Below are positions 24,968 through 34,417 of a DNA stretch of 64,000 nucleotides, piece after piece (positions within the stretch are counted from its first letter, which is position 1; each line of letters starts with the position of its first letter). Origin of the DNA: CALITV01 sp964415795 (GTDB lineage: Bacteria > UBP6 > UBA1177 > JAKLFG01). A program made the position numbers and the translations under genes. The stretch is from positions 1 through 64,000 of the forward strand of contig CAYQBN010000007.1 of NCBI GenBank assembly GCA_964415795.1, written 5' to 3'. The notes below the pieces were generated by a model, which saw nothing but the letters and a program-made list of their open reading frames with translations, was not told where the DNA came from and did not search any database.

Positions 24968-26338
24968 TTATTTATGGAGCACGCGGCCCAGTGCATCGAG
25001 CACCGCTTCGAGCGAGGCCTCGCAGAGGGTCGGGTGCGGGTGGATCGCTTCCACGATATCCTCTGCCTTCGCTTTGAGCCGCAGGGCCGGGAGGAACTCG
25101 GCGATGAGGTCGGTCGCACCGTGGCCGATGATGTGGGCACCGAGAAGTTCATGGGTGTCGGCGGCGATGAGCACCTTGACCAGCCCGGCGGTTGTTCCTG
25201 AGGCCACTGCCTTGCCATTCGCCGCGAACGGGAAGCGCCCCACCGTGTAGGCGATGCCGAGTTCTTTCGCCTTTTCCTCGGTCAGCCCCACCGACGCAAT
25301 GGCCGGCTCACAGAAGGTACAACCGGGGTTCTGTCGGTAGTCTATCGGATGGGGATGGAGCCCCGCGATGTGCTCGACCGCGTGGACGCCTTCGTGTTCG
25401 GCGGTGTGGGCGAGCATCGGCGTCGCGATGAGATCGCCGATGGCGTAGATGCCGGCGACCTTCGTCTCGTAGTGCTCGTTCACCGGGATGAAGCCACGCG
25501 GGTCGGTCTCGATGCCGGTCGCCGCGAGGTTAAGCGGCGCGCTGTTGGGACGCCGACCGACCGCCGAGAGTATCTTCTCGACCGTGATACTCTTCTCGCC
25601 CGAGAGGGTGACGACCATGCCGCCGTCCGTTCTTTCGGCTTTTTCGACGCAGGTGCCGGGATAGCATTTTATCTTTCGTTTGCGGAACTCCTTGAGCAAT
25701 TCTTTACTCATTTCGCCATCCTCGAGCGGAACGAGCCGGTCGAGCGCCTCGATGAGGTGCACCTCGACCCCAAACACCGAGAAGATGTAGGCGAACTCGA
25801 CGCCGATGGCCCCCGCTCCGATGATGGCGATGCTTTTAGGCAGGGTTTCGCAGAACAAGGCGTGGTCGCTCGACCAAATGTGCTCGCCGTCAACCTTGAG
25901 ATGTGGAAGATCCTTGACCGCCGAGCCGGCGGCGATGAGGATGCGGTCGGCGGTGTAGCTGTCGTTCCCTACCGTCACCTGTTTCGGCCCGGTGAAACGC
26001 GCTTCGCCACGGATGACCCGAATACCGTGCTTCTTGAAAAGGAACTCGATCCCTTTGTTGTTCTTGGCCACCGCACCTTTCGCATGAGCGACCACCTCGT
26101 TCCAGTTGAACGACGGGGTGGCGTAAACGCCGAAGCGGCATGCCTCTTTCGCCTCTTCAAAGGCCTCGGCGGCGCGGATAAGCGCCTTTGCCGGGATACA
26201 TCCCCAGTTGAGGCAGGTGCCGCCGAGAGTTTGGGTCTTTTCGATGACGACCGGCGAAAGGCCGAGTTGCGCCGCCCGTATCGCGGCGACATAGCCGCCG
26301 GGACCGGCGCCGATGATGAGCAGGTTCAGATGTTCCAC
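24968..26338 (-). CDS. lpdA: Dihydrolipoyl dehydrogenase
   Basis: 456 residues. FAD-binding GAGPGGYVAAIRAAQLG, redox-active disulfide GGTCLNWGCIP, NAD-binding GAGAIGVEFAYIF, second FAD motif GIYAIGDL and the catalytic base motif HPHPTLCE are all present. It reoxidises lipoyl groups of 2-oxoacid dehydrogenase or glycine-cleavage complexes, none of whose other subunits are here. The start is GTG with AAGGGAG 7 nt upstream. First gene of a three-gene operon. Confidence 0.95.
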   Translation of the reverse strand: MEHLNLLIIGAGPGGYVAAIRAAQLGLSPVVIEKTQTLGGTCLNWGCIPAKALIRAAEAFEEAKEACRFGVYATPSFNWNEVVAHAKGAVAKNNKGIEFLFKKHGIRVIRGEARFTGPKQVTVGNDSYTADRILIAAGSAVKDLPHLKVDGEHIWSSDHALFCETLPKSIAIIGAGAIGVEFAYIFSVFGVEVHLIEALDRLVPLEDGEMSKELLKEFRKRKIKCYPGTCVEKAERTDGGMVVTLSGEKSITVEKILSAVGRRPNSAPLNLAATGIETDPRGFIPVNEHYETKVAGIYAIGDLIATPMLAHTAEHEGVHAVEHIAGLHPHPIDYRQNPGCTFCEPAIASVGLTEEKAKELGIAYTVGRFPFAANGKAVASGTTAGLVKVLIAADTHELLGAHIIGHGATDLIAEFLPALRLKAKAEDIVEAIHPHPTLCEASLEAVLDALGRVLHK

Positions 26339-26370
26339 GAGAATGCTCCCTTCGCAGTTGGCGTAGAGCC

Positions 26371-26398
26371 ATCATAACCGCCACCGAAAAATTTACAA
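26371..26398 (-). promoter_or_regulatory. sigma-70 type promoter for lpdA, overlapping the uvrA promoter
   Basis: Read on minus: TTGTAA (26398-26393), 16-nt spacer, TATGAT (26376-26371). Its -35 box shares five bases with the -35 of the divergent promoter. Confidence 0.6.
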
Positions 26399-26420
26399 CC
26401 CCTCCTCGACGGCGTAGGAT
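26392..26420 (+). promoter_or_regulatory. sigma-70 type promoter for uvrA
   Basis: TTTACA (26392-26397), 17-nt spacer, TAGGAT (26415-26420), 32 nt before ATG 26453. Confidence 0.5.
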
Positions 26421-26452
26421 AGCCTCACAGAGTTGTCTCAAACGGAGCCACC

Positions 26453-29239
26453 ATGTCCCGTTCCATACTGCTCAAAGGGGTTCGCCACCACAACCTCAAG
26501 GGATTCGACCTCGCCATTCCCCACGAGAAATTGGTCGTTATCACCGGTGTCTCGGGATCGGGCAAGACCTCGCTCGCCTTCGATACCATCTATGCCGAAG
26601 GACAGCGCCGCTATGTCGAGTCGCTTTCGAGTTACGCGCGTCAGTTCCTCGAACTGTCGGCAAAGCCCGATGTCGAGCACATCGAAGGGCTGTCGCCCTC
26701 CATCGCGATAGAACAGCGTGGCCTCAACAAGAGTCCCCGTTCTATCGTCGGAACGACGACCGAGATCTACGACTATCTCAGGCTCCTATTCGCCCGCGCC
26801 GGAACGGTCCACTGCCACCAGTGCGGCCGCGTGATAGAAAAGACGCCCGCCGCTCGCATCGTCGAGGAGATACTCCACCTCACCGGCGAGAGGCTTTACC
26901 TCATCGCGCCGGTCATCGCCGGACGCAAAGGGACCTACGAGAAACTCTTCGAGGACCTGCGCGGCGAGGGATTCGTGCGCGTCATCGTGGATGGGACCGA
27001 ATACCGGCTTGACGAGCCGTTGCCAAGACTCGACAAGCAGAAAAAGCACGACATCGGTGTCGTGGTCGATCGTCTCGTCATTCGCGAAGGCGCAGACACG
27101 AACCGTATCCGTGCCTCGGTCGAAACGGCGCTCCGCGTCGGGGAAGGAAAGGTCGTTCTCCGCTTCGGTGACGGTCGCGAAAAGCTCTACAGCGAAGAAT
27201 TTGGCTGTCCCTACTGCGGCATCTACTACGACGAGATCGAGCCGCGCTCCTTCTCGTTCAACAGCCCCGCCGGGGCCTGTCCCGCCTGCAACGGGCTCGG
27301 CTTCACCTTGCGGATGGACGAGAACCTCATCGTCACCGATCCTGCGAAGCCCCCCTCTCGCGGCGCGATCGCCGGGCTCGGCAACATGACCGCCCAGATG
27401 GTCGAGCAGGTGCTCGCCCATTACGGCGTAGACAAGAAAACCCCTTTCAACAAACTTCCCGAAAAGATACGCCGCTACCTTCTCTACGGAACGCCCGAGG
27501 AGATAACCTTCTCGGTACGCACCGAGCACATGAAACACGACTTCACGCGGCCCTTCGAGGGCATCGTCACCGCGCTCGAGCGGCGCTACCGCGAGACGAC
27601 GAGTGAGATGATCCGCGAGGAACTCGCCAAATACCTCGTCGAGGGCGGCTGCGAGACCTGTGGCGGCAAACGGTTGCAACCAAAAGCGCTCGCAGTGCGC
27701 ATCGCAGGCAAGAACATCTATGAAATGGGCGAACTACCTGTTGAGGAACTCGCCACCTTGTTCAGCGACATCGATGCGCTCGGGTTCACCCCCTTTCAGC
27801 GCGCCGTCGCCGAGAGGCCGGTGCGCGAGATCGCCGCACGGCTCGGTTTCCTCGTCAAGGTGGGTCTTGGCTACCTCACCCTCAACCGAAAGACGGCGAC
27901 CCTCTCGGGAGGCGAAGCGCAACGCATCCACCTCGCGACCCAGATCGGCAGTGCCCTCACGGGTGTCACCTATGTCCTCGACGAACCTTCGATCGGCCTC
28001 CACGCCGCCGACACCGAGAAACTCATCGCGATACTGCGCGCGCTCCGCGATCAGGGGAACAATGTCATCGTCGTTGAACACGACCGCGACATCATCTCCG
28101 CCGCCGACTTCATCGCCGACCTCGGTCCCGGTGCCGGACGCAAAGGCGGAGAACTTATCTACGCCGGCCCGGTCTCAGGAATCGTTCGCGAGCCGCGTTC
28201 GCTCACTGGCCGATATCTCTCCGGCGAACTCTCGATACCGGTTCCCGACAAACGCCGCCGTCCAGCCGGCTGGATGCGGATACGCGGCGCGCACGCCAAC
28301 AACCTCAAGAACATCACCATTGACATCCCACTCGGCGTGCTCTGCGTCGTGACCGGCGTCTCCGGATCGGGGAAATCGTCGCTCGTCATGGAGACACTCC
28401 TGCCGGCGCTCGAGGGGAAACCGGCGCCGCTCAAAAAGTTCGTGGTCGAGGGAGACCTCGACGAATTTCTCGAGATCGACCAATCGCCCATCGGTCAGAC
28501 ACCTCGCAGTAATCCGGCGACCTACACGCAGGCCTTCGGCCCGATACGCGATCTCTTCGCGCAACTCCCCGAGTCACGGGCCCGCGGCTATCGGCCGGGA
28601 CGCTTTTCGTTCAATGTGAAAGGAGGCCGCTGCGAGCGGTGCGAGGGCGCCGGCGTCATCCGCATCGAAATGAACTTCATGCCCGACACCTATGTCACCT
28701 GCCCCGACTGCGGCGGAAAACGGTTCAACCCCGACACACTCGAGATACAATTCAAAGGCAAGAGCATCTATGATGTGCTCGAAATGGAGGTTGACGATGC
28801 CCTTGAACTCTTTCACCCTTTTCCGGCAATACGACGCAAACTCGAACTGCTCCACGAGATCGGGCTCGGCTACCTCGCGCTTGGCCAACCGGCACACACC
28901 CTCTCGGGCGGCGAGGCCCAGCGTATCAAACTATCGAAGGAACTCGCCAAGAAGAAAGCCGACCGGACGCTCTACATCCTCGACGAACCGACGACAGGGC
29001 TCCACTTCGACGACATCAAGAAACTGCTCGCGATCCTGAACCGGCTTGTCTCCCGCGGCGCCTCGGTCCTCATCATCGAGCACAACCCCGACATCATCAA
29101 ATCGGCCGACCATGTGATAGACCTCGGGCCGCTCGGCGGCGACAAGGGAGGCGAGATCGTCGCCGTCGGCACCCCCGAAGAGGTGGCAAAAAGCGCCCAA
29201 TCGCTCACGGGACAATTGCTCACAAGGATACTGCGATAG
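26453..29239 (+). CDS. uvrA: Excinuclease ABC subunit A
   Basis: 928 residues, normal size. Two ABC ATPase modules with Walker A GVSGSGKTS and GVSGSGKSS and signature LSGGEAQRI in both halves. Zinc-binding CPYCG...CPACNGLGF, CETCGGKR and CERCEGAG...CPDCGGKRF are intact, as is the conserved SPRSIVGTTTEIYDYLRLLFAR. Damage-sensing subunit of nucleotide-excision repair. GGAG lies upstream of the ATG. No uvrB or uvrC in the window. Confidence 0.98.
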   Translation: MSRSILLKGVRHHNLKGFDLAIPHEKLVVITGVSGSGKTSLAFDTIYAEGQRRYVESLSSYARQFLELSAKPDVEHIEGLSPSIAIEQRGLNKSPRSIVGTTTEIYDYLRLLFARAGTVHCHQCGRVIEKTPAARIVEEILHLTGERLYLIAPVIAGRKGTYEKLFEDLRGEGFVRVIVDGTEYRLDEPLPRLDKQKKHDIGVVVDRLVIREGADTNRIRASVETALRVGEGKVVLRFGDGREKLYSEEFGCPYCGIYYDEIEPRSFSFNSPAGACPACNGLGFTLRMDENLIVTDPAKPPSRGAIAGLGNMTAQMVEQVLAHYGVDKKTPFNKLPEKIRRYLLYGTPEEITFSVRTEHMKHDFTRPFEGIVTALERRYRETTSEMIREELAKYLVEGGCETCGGKRLQPKALAVRIAGKNIYEMGELPVEELATLFSDIDALGFTPFQRAVAERPVREIAARLGFLVKVGLGYLTLNRKTATLSGGEAQRIHLATQIGSALTGVTYVLDEPSIGLHAADTEKLIAILRALRDQGNNVIVVEHDRDIISAADFIADLGPGAGRKGGELIYAGPVSGIVREPRSLTGRYLSGELSIPVPDKRRRPAGWMRIRGAHANNLKNITIDIPLGVLCVVTGVSGSGKSSLVMETLLPALEGKPAPLKKFVVEGDLDEFLEIDQSPIGQTPRSNPATYTQAFGPIRDLFAQLPESRARGYRPGRFSFNVKGGRCERCEGAGVIRIEMNFMPDTYVTCPDCGGKRFNPDTLEIQFKGKSIYDVLEMEVDDALELFHPFPAIRRKLELLHEIGLGYLALGQPAHTLSGGEAQRIKLSKELAKKKADRTLYILDEPTTGLHFDDIKKLLAILNRLVSRGASVLIIEHNPDIIKSADHVIDLGPLGGDKGGEIVAVGTPEEVAKSAQSLTGQLLTRILR

Positions 29240-29249
29240 GAGAGCCTCT

Positions 29250-29948
29250 ATGAAAACGAAAGATGTCCTTTTCGCCATCGGTGTGGCGGTGTTCTTCTCA
29301 CCATTCTTTTTCTCGGATGCAGTGCTCGCATGGTACAAGACCTTCAACGCCGAGCATGGGCTCATCATGGGCGGGCTCAAGTTCGCGGTTCTCGCGACGC
29401 TCGGTGAAGTGATTGGCCTCAGGATACGGACCGGCAACTACAATGCCCCGAACTTCGGCATCCTGCCGCGCGCCGTCGTCTGGGGCGCTCTTGGCGTCAC
29501 GATCGCCTACGCCTTCATCGTCTTTCCGGCAGGCACCATCCGGTTCCTTTCCTACCTCGGCCTGCCGGTGACCCCCGACACGCTCAAGGGAGCGGTGACC
29601 GGTCTGCAGGTGCTCACCGCGTTCTCCGTCTCAGTGGGCATGAACCTCATCTTCGCACCGTGGATGATGACGCTCCACAAGATAACCGACGAACACATCG
29701 CCCGCGGCGGGGGAACGCTCAGGGGACTCTTCCGTCCCATTCAGTTCGGCGAGATACTCGCCTCGCTCAACTGGAAGGTACAGTGGGGTTTCGTCTTCAA
29801 AAAGACCATCCCGTTTTTCTGGATACCAGCACACACCGTGACTTTTCTCTTGCCGGAACAGTACCGTGTCCTGTTCGCCGCGATACTCGGCGTCGTTCTC
29901 GGTGTCTTCCTCGCGATCGCGAGTCTGATGGGGAAACAGCAACGATAA
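29250..29948 (+). CDS. Multi-pass membrane protein, Mpv17/PMP22-like
   Basis: 232 residues with about five to six hydrophobic segments. Recognisable stretches are FNAEHGLIMGGLKFAVLATLGEVIGLRIRTGNY, MNLIFAPWMMTLHKITDEHI and WGFVFKKTIPFFWIPAHTVTFLLPEQYRVLFAA. The last resembles the Mpv17/PMP22 C-terminal motif (aromatic, polar, P-x-x-x-R). Function of bacterial members is unknown. It starts 10 nt after uvrA with GGAG nearby, so probably cotranscribed. Confidence 0.6.
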   Translation: MKTKDVLFAIGVAVFFSPFFFSDAVLAWYKTFNAEHGLIMGGLKFAVLATLGEVIGLRIRTGNYNAPNFGILPRAVVWGALGVTIAYAFIVFPAGTIRFLSYLGLPVTPDTLKGAVTGLQVLTAFSVSVGMNLIFAPWMMTLHKITDEHIARGGGTLRGLFRPIQFGEILASLNWKVQWGFVFKKTIPFFWIPAHTVTFLLPEQYRVLFAAILGVVLGVFLAIASLMGKQQR

Positions 29949-29984
29949 GAGACCCGTTACGGCGTCGTAACGCGCGCGCTCCTA

Positions 29985-31700
29985 CTAGAACGGATTTCGC
30001 ATCGGCAATATCTCAATGAGACCAATCAGCGAAGAATCGGAGTCCCCCAACAGATCCTGTATGCCGCCGATGATATAGGTCATGTCGGGATCGCCGCTTG
30101 CCACGACAAGACGATGGGCGCCACGGGGGACAGCGGTATCGCTCCACTTCTGATAGGGGTTAAAGCTGAGCGTATCAAGCGGTGCGTACTCGTAGAAAGT
30201 AGTCCCCGCTATCTTCCCTTCCCCGTTTTCCTTGAACTCGTTGAACCCGCAGATGCTCACCAGATACCCGTCGGCCGCATTGAGCACCACATCGCCGAGC
30301 CATCTCCCCCAGTAGAGCGGTCCGTTTCGTTGAGCCACGTTCGTCGGATCGAACAGGTAGGCATCGCCGCTGAGCGAGAACTCGCTGCCGCCCGCCGCGA
30401 GCACCATTCCCCCGGCCACGACGATCGTACCGTCGGTCCCGTTCACCGCGAACGAGGCACCGAACAGGTTCGGCGCCGTATGAGGCCAATCGGTATACGC
30501 ACTTTTGGTGATCATTGTCGCGAACTGGGAAGCGGATGCCTTCCGGCCGCCGATCACGAGGACCCGCGGATTGCCGAATTCGTCAAGCCCCGCCGGCGCG
30601 ACGACCGGCATGACGAAGGTCTCGCTCTTATCGCTATGATATTCATTGACCGTTACCGCAACTTCCGCACCGTTCACCGTGACCTCGGCACCCCAGATCT
30701 TCGATTGCGCCACACCGTCCCGCACACCGCCGACCATAAAGAGAGTGCCACTGCCGGTCTCAGGATTGCTCATGACATAGGCATAGCTCTGGTAAATCAT
30801 GGCGAAATCCATCTCCTCGGTGTTGCCAAGGTACACTGCGGTGCTCTGGTCGTTGGTGATGACATCGCCGTTTTCGTCGCGGGGCCGCTGATTCCTCTTC
30901 GGAAGATCGACGGTGTAGAGTTCGACGCCGTTCATCGGGATGGACAAAGTCATCGGCAGATCGGGGTAACCATCAACGGTCATCGGTGTCACCTCCATGT
31001 CCCGCACACCTCCCGCGATAAGGACACGACCGTCAGGGAGTACCACCATATGATGGAACGCCCGAGGATTCTTCATATCAGCAATGCGATCGACCGTCCC
31101 CGTCTCGGGATCGAGCAGTTCTACATCTAGCGTTGCTTTCCATCGGGTGTTTTCCCGGCTGGTGAAGCCGCCGGTAACGAGGATGCGCCCGTCGGGAAGA
31201 AGAGCGGCGGCGTGGCCGAAGCGCGACGTGACAAGTGGGTTCGGGAAACAGCCTTTTCCCTCGATCGGATAGAGCACCGTCTGCACTTTCGTCTCTTTTT
31301 TCTTTTCGAAGGTCACATCACGCACCTCGCCGCGCCACTTCGGGGTACTCGTGTTCCCTTCCTCGAAACCCGAAAAGACCACCCGAGCGCCGGTCATCGG
31401 CGGGATACCGGTTATCTTTATTTCATTCGAAAGATCCTCTTTGGAGAATGACACCGCGTTCTTCCCGTTCACCTGAACGAGTTTTCCGCTCTCATCGTAG
31501 AATTGGATGGCAAGCGAGCCGAGCTTCTCGGATATGTTGGTTTTGCCGACATACTCCGAGCATTCGCCCGAAAGAATGGCGATCCCTATTTGGGGAGAGC
31601 CCTCTTCAGTATCGTCTTCAGAGATAGAGCCGCTACAGGCAAGACCAAACAGCGCAACCACCACCACACCGATAATCAGTGTCACCCAAATCTTTGCCAT
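29985..31700 (-). CDS. Kelch-repeat lipoprotein
   Basis: 571 residues from MAKIWVTL. Signal peptide with lipobox GLAC, then an N-terminal Ig-like region to about residue 130. Kelch-type blades follow: RFGHAAALLPDGRILVTGGF, FHHMVVLPDGRVLIAGGV, GTLFMVGGVRDG, RVLVIGGRKAS, GTIVVAGGMV and MTYIIGGIQDL. A six- or seven-bladed propeller on the cell surface is likely; partner unknown. GGAGAG places the start at 31700, not at the ATG ten codons upstream. Confidence 0.8.
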   Translation of the reverse strand: MAKIWVTLIIGVVVVALFGLACSGSISEDDTEEGSPQIGIAILSGECSEYVGKTNISEKLGSLAIQFYDESGKLVQVNGKNAVSFSKEDLSNEIKITGIPPMTGARVVFSGFEEGNTSTPKWRGEVRDVTFEKKKETKVQTVLYPIEGKGCFPNPLVTSRFGHAAALLPDGRILVTGGFTSRENTRWKATLDVELLDPETGTVDRIADMKNPRAFHHMVVLPDGRVLIAGGVRDMEVTPMTVDGYPDLPMTLSIPMNGVELYTVDLPKRNQRPRDENGDVITNDQSTAVYLGNTEEMDFAMIYQSYAYVMSNPETGSGTLFMVGGVRDGVAQSKIWGAEVTVNGAEVAVTVNEYHSDKSETFVMPVVAPAGLDEFGNPRVLVIGGRKASASQFATMITKSAYTDWPHTAPNLFGASFAVNGTDGTIVVAGGMVLAAGGSEFSLSGDAYLFDPTNVAQRNGPLYWGRWLGDVVLNAADGYLVSICGFNEFKENGEGKIAGTTFYEYAPLDTLSFNPYQKWSDTAVPRGAHRLVVASGDPDMTYIIGGIQDLLGDSDSSLIGLIEILPMRNPF

Positions 31701-31760
31701 TACTCTCTCCTTCCCTTCTTTCTTACGCACCCGTCCGGGTCAACCGGCGGAAAGTGCCTT

Positions 31761-31789
31761 ATCATATAGTTGGTTTACGCAAAATGCAA
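31761..31789 (-). promoter_or_regulatory. sigma-70 type promoter for the kelch lipoprotein
   Basis: Read on minus: TTGCAT (31789-31784), 17-nt spacer, TATGAT (31766-31761), 60 nt before the ATG. Confidence 0.65.
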
Positions 31790-31798
31790 CAATTCGGG

Positions 31799-32350
31799 TC
31801 AGATACTCGGAGGCCACATGAGAATCGGGGACTCCGACGCCGTCCCATACACCTCGACACGGATCGCCTTTCCTCCACGCAGGGTCACCACGGCGTATGT
31901 CCCCGGAGTCCCGGTCGGGTCCCCTGCCAGCGCACCGGGATTGACATATACCACGCCGTTCTGTTCGCACACGAGCGGCCGGTGCGTATGCCCGAACACC
32001 ACCACCCGCGGGCGCCACTGCGCGAGGATCTCCGCGTTGCTCGGCATGAGACGATGCGGCGAAGTAAGATTATGGACGATGAAGAAACGAACGCCTCCTA
32101 TCGTGATGCGGAGCGTCTCGGGGAGATCCGGGAGCGCGCCATCTACATTACCCCGCACCACATGGATGGTCTCGTAACCATGGAGAAGGGTCAGCACTCG
32201 TTCCCCGCCGACATCCCCTGCATGGAGAACCGCGTCGAACGGCCGTTCCCCCACCCATTCGGGAAGAGTGCCATGGGTGTCGGAGATGATGAGTATGCGC
32301 TGCTCAGGGGCCTCGTTCGGCGTACGATGCGCATCGCTCACGACTATCAC
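31799..32350 (-). CDS. YfcE/MJ0936-type metallophosphoesterase
   Basis: 183 residues. Calcineurin-like motifs in order: ISDTHG, HAGDV, GNVD, a later His in FIVHN, and FGHTHRP, forming a two-metal site. Family members are phosphodiesterases of small substrates; the physiological substrate is unknown. The GTG start overlaps the TGA of the HD-GYP gene (GTGA), so the two are translationally coupled and may both act on (cyclic) phosphodiesters, which is inference. Confidence 0.85.
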   Translation of the reverse strand: MIVVSDAHRTPNEAPEQRILIISDTHGTLPEWVGERPFDAVLHAGDVGGERVLTLLHGYETIHVVRGNVDGALPDLPETLRITIGGVRFFIVHNLTSPHRLMPSNAEILAQWRPRVVVFGHTHRPLVCEQNGVVYVNPGALAGDPTGTPGTYAVVTLRGGKAIRVEVYGTASESPILMWPPSI

Positions 32351-34089
32351 CTCGTTGCCGCCGAAGAACCGTTCCCTTTACTCATCATCTCGAGAAATGC
32401 CTTGCCAGTTTCTGGACAGAACTGCTTGCCGAGATTCTCACGGATGATCTGGAGCGCGTCCTCCTTCGAGAGCGCCTTTCGATACGGTCGATCGGAGGTT
32501 ATCGCGTCATAGGTATCGGCGATCGCGATGATGCGGGCCCCAAGCGGAATCTTTTCTCCTTTTATCATAGACGGATAGCCGCGGCCATCCCACCGTTCGT
32601 GGTGAAAGAGGATGAGTGGGATGATGTTCTCGAGCAGCTTGAGCGGGCGCAGGATCTCGGCACCGATGATCGCGTGTTCCTGTATCTTCGCGTATTCCTC
32701 GTCGGAAAGGCGTCCCGGTTTGAGCAGGATGTCGTCTCGCACGCCGATCTTGCCGACATCGTGAAGATTGGCGCCGATCTCGAGATCGCTCAACGCATAC
32801 GAAGAGAGGCCGAGGTATTTGCCGAGCCGCACCGCATACTCGCTTACCCGCTGGGTATGCCCCTTGGTATACTGGTCGCGCGCCTCGAGCGCCGTAATAA
32901 GCGACTTTATCGTCGAGAGCATGTACTCGTACTCTTTCTTGTAGATGTTGTACTTCTCGAGGAGCAGCTGCTCGACGACGATGACCAGCTTCTCGACATC
33001 GAACGGCTTGATGAAGTAGCGCGAGATGCCGAATTTCTCTCCCTTCTTAATGTCGCTTCGCCGATCGCGAGCGCTCATCATGATGAGCGAGGTCTCCTTG
33101 AGATCGGGATTCTCGCGGACCTTCTTGGCAAGTTCATAGCCGTCCATCCCCGGCATCTCGATGTCGGTGATGATGATCTCGGGACGCTCGCGCGCCGCTA
33201 TCTCATACGCCTCCTTTCCGTCGGTCGCATGGAGCACATTGAGGCTGTTCTTCAGGAGCGCATGGGTGATGATCTCGTTCGAGACCTTGCTATCATCGAC
33301 GAGAAGGACCTTGTTGCGCTTCTTGCGGTCGAGCACCGAGAAGTACTCGTCTATCTTGTGGTTGAGTTCCTCGGGCGTCGTCGGCTTGACGAGGTAGTCA
33401 TCGGCACCGATGTCGAAGGCGGTATCGATATCTATCGGCTTCTTCTTGTTCGAAAGTATGACCACGGGAATGAAGCGCCCCTGATTGTTCTCTTTGATCC
33501 GCTTGCAGAGTTGAAGACCGTCCATACGGGGCATTTCGATATCGGTGATGACAAGATTCGGAAGATGCTTCTGATAAAGTTCCCACGCCTCCTCCCCATC
33601 GGCAGCAATGTAGACATCAAAATCACGGTCGGCAAGGGTCTTACGGAAGAAGTGGCGCATCACCGCGCTGTCGTCCGCCAGCAGGATGGAACGACGGATC
33701 CTCTCTTTGGTCGCCCCGTTTTCTCCGTTCGAGCGGGAAACAAGAAGATCTTCGAAACGACGGGTAAAGTCCTGTTTCGTATAGAAATAGAGGTTGCCAT
33801 CCTTTTGGGCGATCCGCTCGATGTTCCCCGAAATGTCTCGTGTTTCCTTCAGGACAAAGACGACCAGAGGAACCGCCGTAAGCGAACGAACGAACGAGAC
33901 CATCTCCTCGAGGGAAAAATTGTGGTAGTGGTGCTGAAGCAGGACCATATCGGGGTTGAACTGCGGCAGGTGCCTTTCGATGGTTTCACGGTGCGGTACG
34001 AGGAAGAGATAATCGAGACCGTGCGCAAGATAGAACTTGTTGAGGAATATCTTGAGGAGGTTGAGGTCAATGATGTTGAGAACCTTCAT
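32347..34089 (-). CDS. Pseudo-receiver/REC/REC/HD-GYP response regulator
   Basis: 580 residues. Residues 1-118 look like a receiver without the phospho-Asp (PDMVLLQHHYHNF, Gln at the expected position). Two intact receivers follow: D183 in ITDIEMPRMDG with K in LVKP, and D309 in ITDIEMPGMDG with FIKPF. The C-terminus (about 395-575) is an HD-GYP phosphodiesterase: HD at 443-444, HHE at 496-498, GYP at 504-506. Likely degrades cyclic di-GMP under two-component control. No histidine kinase is adjacent. GAGGAGG supports ATG 34089. Confidence 0.93.
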   Translation of the reverse strand: MKVLNIIDLNLLKIFLNKFYLAHGLDYLFLVPHRETIERHLPQFNPDMVLLQHHYHNFSLEEMVSFVRSLTAVPLVVFVLKETRDISGNIERIAQKDGNLYFYTKQDFTRRFEDLLVSRSNGENGATKERIRRSILLADDSAVMRHFFRKTLADRDFDVYIAADGEEAWELYQKHLPNLVITDIEMPRMDGLQLCKRIKENNQGRFIPVVILSNKKKPIDIDTAFDIGADDYLVKPTTPEELNHKIDEYFSVLDRKKRNKVLLVDDSKVSNEIITHALLKNSLNVLHATDGKEAYEIAARERPEIIITDIEMPGMDGYELAKKVRENPDLKETSLIMMSARDRRSDIKKGEKFGISRYFIKPFDVEKLVIVVEQLLLEKYNIYKKEYEYMLSTIKSLITALEARDQYTKGHTQRVSEYAVRLGKYLGLSSYALSDLEIGANLHDVGKIGVRDDILLKPGRLSDEEYAKIQEHAIIGAEILRPLKLLENIIPLILFHHERWDGRGYPSMIKGEKIPLGARIIAIADTYDAITSDRPYRKALSKEDALQIIRENLGKQFCPETGKAFLEMMSKGNGSSAATR

Positions 34090-34118
34090 CACATCCTCCT
34101 CTTCGGTCTCGAATGATG

Positions 34119-34147
34119 AGTATAATAAAAAAAAAGTGAACAAGCAA
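34119..34147 (-). promoter_or_regulatory. sigma-70 type promoter for the HD-GYP operon
   Basis: Read on minus: TTGCTT (34147-34142), 17-nt spacer containing nine T, TATACT (34124-34119), 29 nt before the ATG. Confidence 0.6.
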
Positions 34148-34353
34148 GAAGAAAATGAACTGCCAGCCAAGAAACTTATATCTTACGAGAGGAACTGGGT
34201 TTTCCATAGAGCCACTTCCGTTTCAGAGGAAGCAATGAATGTTTACAATAATGAACATGACTTTCGCTTTATTCTTATCGTATCCTTAGGTCCTGTTGTT
34301 ACCTCCGGATAAAAATAAAAAAGCCGATAAGATGCGTAATTCACCTCGGTCAA

Positions 34354-34381
34354 TTGACAATCCCCCCCATCCCGTTATAGT
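34354..34381 (+). promoter_or_regulatory. sigma-70 type promoter for purM
   Basis: TTGACA (34354-34359), 16-nt spacer, TATAGT (34376-34381), 36 nt before ATG 34418. Confidence 0.75.
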
Positions 34382-34417
34382 AGCATCGCTTTGACATGTC
34401 ATTGTGAGGAGATCAGC

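Larger units (their letters stand above)
34090..34417. other. AT-rich intergenic region between divergent genes
   Basis: 328 nt without a convincing gene. It is clearly more AT-rich than its surroundings, especially 34120-34340, and contains the two divergent promoters listed separately. One 25-codon reading frame (34235-34312, plus) has a GAGGA upstream but no other support. No hairpin-plus-T-run terminator or riboswitch was recognised. Confidence 0.6.

Noticed and set aside
24961..25218. N-terminal extension of the YkgJ-like gene into lpdA
   Set aside because: The extra residues are Ser/Arg/Pro-rich shadow sequence of lpdA; the family begins at MDPLDRYL.
32599..34116. A 505-codon open frame on plus opposite the HD-GYP gene
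   Set aside because: Antisense shadow; the minus-strand protein has intact receiver and HD-GYP motifs.
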